Below the pieces are notes generated by a model. That model made no database searches. It saw only the letters and a list, made by a program, of their open reading frames with translations, and was not told the origin of the DNA. Positions 60,120-64,000 of a DNA stretch of 64,000 bases are shown piece by piece (positions within the stretch are counted from its first letter, which is position 1; every line of letters starts with the position of its first letter). The position numbers and the translations under genes were made by a program. The DNA comes from Stenocarpella maydis. Lineage: Eukaryota; Ascomycota; Sordariomycetes; Diaporthales; Diaporthaceae. Location of the stretch: assembly GCA_002270565.1 (NCBI GenBank), contig NQMI01000107.1, forward strand, positions 1-64,000, in the 5' to 3' direction.

Positions 60120-60781
60120 GTCGAGATGCTCGAACGGGCGAAACAACCAGGCGGATGAGGTTGACAGAGAAGGGTTGGGGACAGAAGGAAGGAGTATTTG
60201 AGCTCGTTGGGGTGAGTCAGCCAGCCGTCCTGTGGTGCAACGAGAGTACACGCCCCAGACGGCAAAACGGGCCTGGCGCACTTGAGGCAATGTCAGAGAG
60301 CACGCGCTCGCTCAGCTTTTCGTTCTTGGGCGAATATCCGGCAGTGCAACCTCTCGAGGAAACAAAGCAATGAAGTGGGTTGCCATGGCACATGCCAGCT
60401 ATCAAAGTGGACAAATTTCGTGGGTCTGGGGAGCTGGCGATGCCGCAGTACTGCTTTGGGTTAATGGGTGTGGCCTGCCTGCCGTCTGATAGGTTGGCTG
60501 CCCTCCAAGGTCCCCAAGCCCAGGCGGCGGACGGGGGCAGGGATGCGGCAGCTAACATTTTGAGGACTGAGGCGGCAGCTCCAAGCAGTAACAGTCAGAA
60601 AATAATAACTCCAACACGGTTCCTGGCGCGTCCTCCAACGTCTACATACACCCTCACCGCATACTTCGAGCCCAACTCCCCCACCCTTCCGACCCCACGA
60701 CCCCTCGGCGCTGCCCCTGTTGTTGTCGTCCATGATCGCACCTCAGCGGCCTTTGCGCATTGCTTGCTGAGCCTTGCGACC
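60120..60781. other. Divergent promoter trpC / NUP188
   Basis: About 660 bp between the two start codons, with the TGAGTCA site on the trpC side. No gene was seen. Confidence 0.55.
60213..60219. promoter_or_regulatory. CPC1/GCN4 general-control site TGAGTCA
   Basis: A perfect TGA(C/G)TCA heptamer 94 bp upstream of the trpC ATG. In fungi, GCN4/CPC1/CpcA binds this site to induce amino-acid biosynthesis genes on starvation, and trpC-type genes are known targets. Confidence 0.75.
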
Positions 60782-63700
60782 ATGGCTTCGCCTCCAAATG
60801 GTGCCTATTTCCCTTCGTTGGAAGAGTGCCTCAAGTGCAACAAGTCGGTCGTGTATGTCAACATTTCATCCCAGCCCAGCCCACCTCATCCTGGCCAAAA
60901 AGAGCTACTCGAGAAAGCAGCAAGAGACTGACGGTGATGCCGCGATAGGTCCTGGAGGTTGGTCGCCTCAGCTCTTCATGATACGTCCACCGATCGCCTC
61001 ACCAGCCAGTGCGTAAAAGACTTTCTGCAAGACCGCTACGTGACAGACCTGGTCCGGTCTCCAGCCATCGCATTCGCCAAGCCCACTCCTCAGTCCAAAT
61101 CCGAGTTCGAGACGAAGACCGCCGCCATACATGTCACTCCCACGCCTAATGAGAAGTATGACATCAAGGCCATCAAGGAGGATGCGCTGTGGTTGAGCAG
61201 CAGCTTCGCCATCAACGAGGTCGCGGCTCTGCGCATCGTCGTCATCGAGTTTCAGACCAGGCCGCAGAGCCACCTGGTCGGGCCTCTTTCCACCCAGGAC
61301 ATAATAAATCTTCACCAGGCCGTTGGCGCTGATGGCACCCAAGCAAACACACTCCTAGCTTTCGTCAACGCGGCCGACACGGCCGATGCTGACGCCATCT
61401 GGGCCGAGTTCAACACCCAGGCAGGCAGGCGCCGCCGCCTTATTGATCTGTGCCTGTCAGAGCAGCGCTATTTCATGGCCTTTGTTGACGGGGTTCTCAA
61501 CTTGTCATTGAACGAGACAACCCCAGACGCTGACGCAGACAAGGCGGAACTGTCTGCGCAGGTGTTGACGGCTGTCTTCGGCAAGAAGCAGCCAGAAGAT
61601 GTGAGGAGCGACACGCGCTCGCTTGAGAAGCTTGTTTCCACATACCTCGAATTGATCCCCGAGTGTCTCGCCGATCCCGACACTCACTCCCAGGCCGCAT
61701 TCAAAGATGTGAACATACCTCCCGAAGAGCTGGAGCTTGTCTGGGCACGGGCGGCTCTCACGGAGACATTGCATCTTCTGGCATCCATCTTCCGGGTCAT
61801 CGATCTCTCACCAACCTTTCTTTCAGCCGACTTTGTCTGCAGTTGGTTCCGATTTGTTGACGCATACAGCTTCCTCGACCAGCTGCAAGGTTCCCACGAG
61901 CTGACGGCTGAGGTGATACAGCCTATAAAGCACTTGGTTTGCATCATCTCCATGAGGATTCTCAGTCTGTCAAGAGCCGTAATGTTTCTTGACGGCGAGA
62001 TATCGCTCCAGGCCAATGAAGATTCTTACTTTACTTCTGGCTCCACCTTGAAGGTAATCCACGAATCGGTCGTCAACGCTGCCACCACAGGCCTGCTCAC
62101 ATCCGGGCCGGTCATCTTTTCCTGGGCACTTATCCTGCAGCGAATGCTACGCTCGCACCATGAGCGGATTGAAGTGAGAGACCTGCAACAAAATCGGCAG
62201 GCCCAGGAGGGCTTCGAGCGGGAACTGGAGCATGTCGAAGAACGTCCAGGAGTGGGCCGGCGCTCGTCTGCTGGAAGCGTTGTGTCCATGGAAACACAGT
62301 CCTACGATCAGTTTTTGGATACTTCCTTCGCTTCAAACTCGCTGCAGTATGACTTGCAGGAGGTCGAGAATATGGCCGGGGCCGTGACTGCCGGCGGCCA
62401 GCTATACGACTTCATGACCACCATGGCTCTCGGCATGGGTTCGGCTCAGAACGCCGCCTTTGATCCATCCCTTGGGTCAAGAGTGCGCCTTGTCCTTCTC
62501 GATTTCCTGAAGGTCAGCTTTCCAGTAACCGGGTACATTTCGGAGCCTGTCACTACCTTACTTGCCGTACTCTCAGCCGGCCAGGGATACTGGGATATTT
62601 CAGGCAGGAACTCTGGCCCACTCAGCGGAGATGTTGGTGCGGTGGCACTTGATGATCCGCTCATACTACAGTTTTACATTCTCCAGGCATTGCAAAGATA
62701 CCCATACGAATTCCTCCCCTTCACTAGCCTTTGCAAGATCTTGTCGACATGCCTGGCTGACGACGATCGTTCGGGCCTCATTCTGAAGTCTCTCCTGAGG
62801 ACCCCAACCCTGACTCTGCCCTTGCCAGAGCCGTACTGGCAGTTTACCGCAGACGAGGAGGAATTGGGCAAACTGGAGCTTACTCGTGACTTCCCACTGT
62901 TCGCCGTAACGCCCAACCGCAAACGCTTCATGGATGAAGATGAGCCTTTTTGCATTCCTGCTGGGACGTACGGAAACCTTGCTTCTGACACCGGCCACAT
63001 AGCGCAGATACAGTTTGAGCATTCTACAATTGCTTTGTTGGGAAAACGGCTCGAGGCTAATCTGTCCACCGATTCATACGAGTTGGCACTGGGCCCACTT
63101 CAGGCCGGCGAGCTCGCGGAGACTGTGTCTTTACTAGCAACTGCGATCCGCTGCGAGAACTTGAAAGCGTCTGTGAGCAGCAGCTCACCGATTGCGTCCG
63201 GCGAGGCAGGGCTGGCCATTCTACAAGAAGCTAGCCGGGCACTGCCACGTACAAAAGATATCGTCAGCGTCATCTGTGACACGCTCGACTCGTATGTTGA
63301 TGGCGAATTGGCGAACCTCGAGGCTTCTCACATATGCGTCATGACGGCCTGCTTGCAGTTCTTGGACTCCATCTTACAGATCTGCCCAGGCCGTGTGTGG
63401 TCATACATGAACCGCTGTGATCTTTTGATCAGCGACTCGAGGGCGGGGAGGCTATCAAGGATCACAGGAACTCTTGATCTCGTGGACGAGAGGTTCGAGC
63501 TCCTATCGACGGTGGTTAAGTTCTTCTCTAACCTGGTTGAGAATGGAGTGAATGGAACCGCTCAGAAGAGAGTTGGCAGCAGGACCAGCGGGCGCTCAGC
63601 CGAGAAAGATAACTCCTGGCTGGGTACTTCTGAGAAGGTCATGACCCAGGTCTATCTTTCGATTGCTCATACTGTTATCGACATACTCGAAAACTCACTG

Positions 63701-64000
63701 ACCTGGCGTTTCTCATCGGAAATCCAGCGGTCCATCCTCCTCGGAGATTTGATTCCGGTAATGGACAATATCGTCATCTATTCGTTTGGTATCGGCGCCG
63801 CAAACAAGTCCAATACCTTGACAGCATTTCTGGAACCCGCCGCAAGGCATATCGTTGATGGATTCATGTCCTCTTCTTCGTCCTCGCTCAGATTTCAGCC
63901 ACTTCTTTTTTCAATGCTTGTGGCACTTGGGTTGCCAGAGTCGTCACTATATCCCAGACGGACGGAGATTATATCGAAACGTCAAATTGTTGTTCTGGAT
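60782..64000 (+). CDS. NUP188: Nucleoporin NUP188 (5' part, truncated by window end)
   Basis: Exon 1 is 60782-60852. Exon 2 starts at 60949 and stays open to the window edge, giving the first 1041 residues of a protein that is usually about 1800. Nup188 is a large alpha-solenoid of the nuclear-pore inner ring, binding Nic96/Nup93. Seen: YFPSLEECLKCNKSVV|SWRLVASALHD, EDALWLSSSFAINEVAALRI, VGPLSTQDIINLHQA, LCLSEQRYFMAFVDGVL and CPGRVWSYMNRCDLL followed by GRLSRITGTLDL. These give a continuous all-helical solenoid matching fungal Nup188 rather than Nup192. The donor GTCGT|GTATGT and acceptor GATAG|GTCC restore V-S-W-R-L. The start lies in the first good ATG context after the trpC divergent promoter. 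Partial at the 3' end only. Confidence 0.92.

Overview
The window is nuclear DNA of a filamentous ascomycete (Pezizomycotina, probably a Sordariomycete). The evidence is short introns of about 55-135 bp with GTRNGY donors and CTRAC-type branch sites, a trifunctional trpC gene with the fungal glutamine amidotransferase-IGPS-PRAI order, single-copy genes spaced by kilobases, and GC-rich coding sequence. The species cannot be named from the sequence alone. No rRNA, tRNA, CRISPR array or intact transposon was found.

Layout, left to right: an ER L-type lectin cargo receptor (-) and the ALG8 glucosyltransferase (+) share one divergent promoter. Then come ITC1 of the ISW2 chromatin remodeller (+), ribosomal protein S18 (+), SDO1/SBDS (-), carboxypeptidase Y (+), a 4.3 kb gene-free stretch with an AT-richer island, and a class I cAMP phosphodiesterase (-). 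A 9.3 kb gene-free, repeat-rich stretch (23.8-33.2 kb) follows. After it are a UBP12-type ubiquitin hydrolase (-), a Ste23/insulysin metallopeptidase (-), another 4.4 kb gene-free stretch, an Mpp6-like exosome cofactor (-), the complex I NDUFS6-type subunit (+), a Yra1/Mlo3 mRNA-export RRM protein (-), the Use1 SNARE (+), a BRCT plus WGR-like protein (-), a small ABM-like barrel protein (-), trpC (-) and the 5' part of NUP188 (+), which runs off the right edge.

The genes are mostly conserved housekeeping functions: ER glycosylation and traffic, translation, chromatin, RNA processing, proteolysis, cAMP signalling, tryptophan synthesis and the nuclear pore. There is no secondary-metabolite cluster or obvious island. 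Exon models were built by eye; every complete spliced model has a total length divisible by three.

The points most worth a second look are in gene structure and gene content: two GC-AG introns, a 19-nt exon and a start codon alone on its exon in ITC1; an open frame continuing after the MLO3 stop; a PARP-like BRCT/WGR protein with no catalytic domain; low-complexity insertions in SDO1; a G-quadruplex-prone pentamer array and a 12-bp minisatellite upstream of the phosphodiesterase; and a consensus CPC1/GCN4 site upstream of trpC. I found no convincing wholly new biological system.
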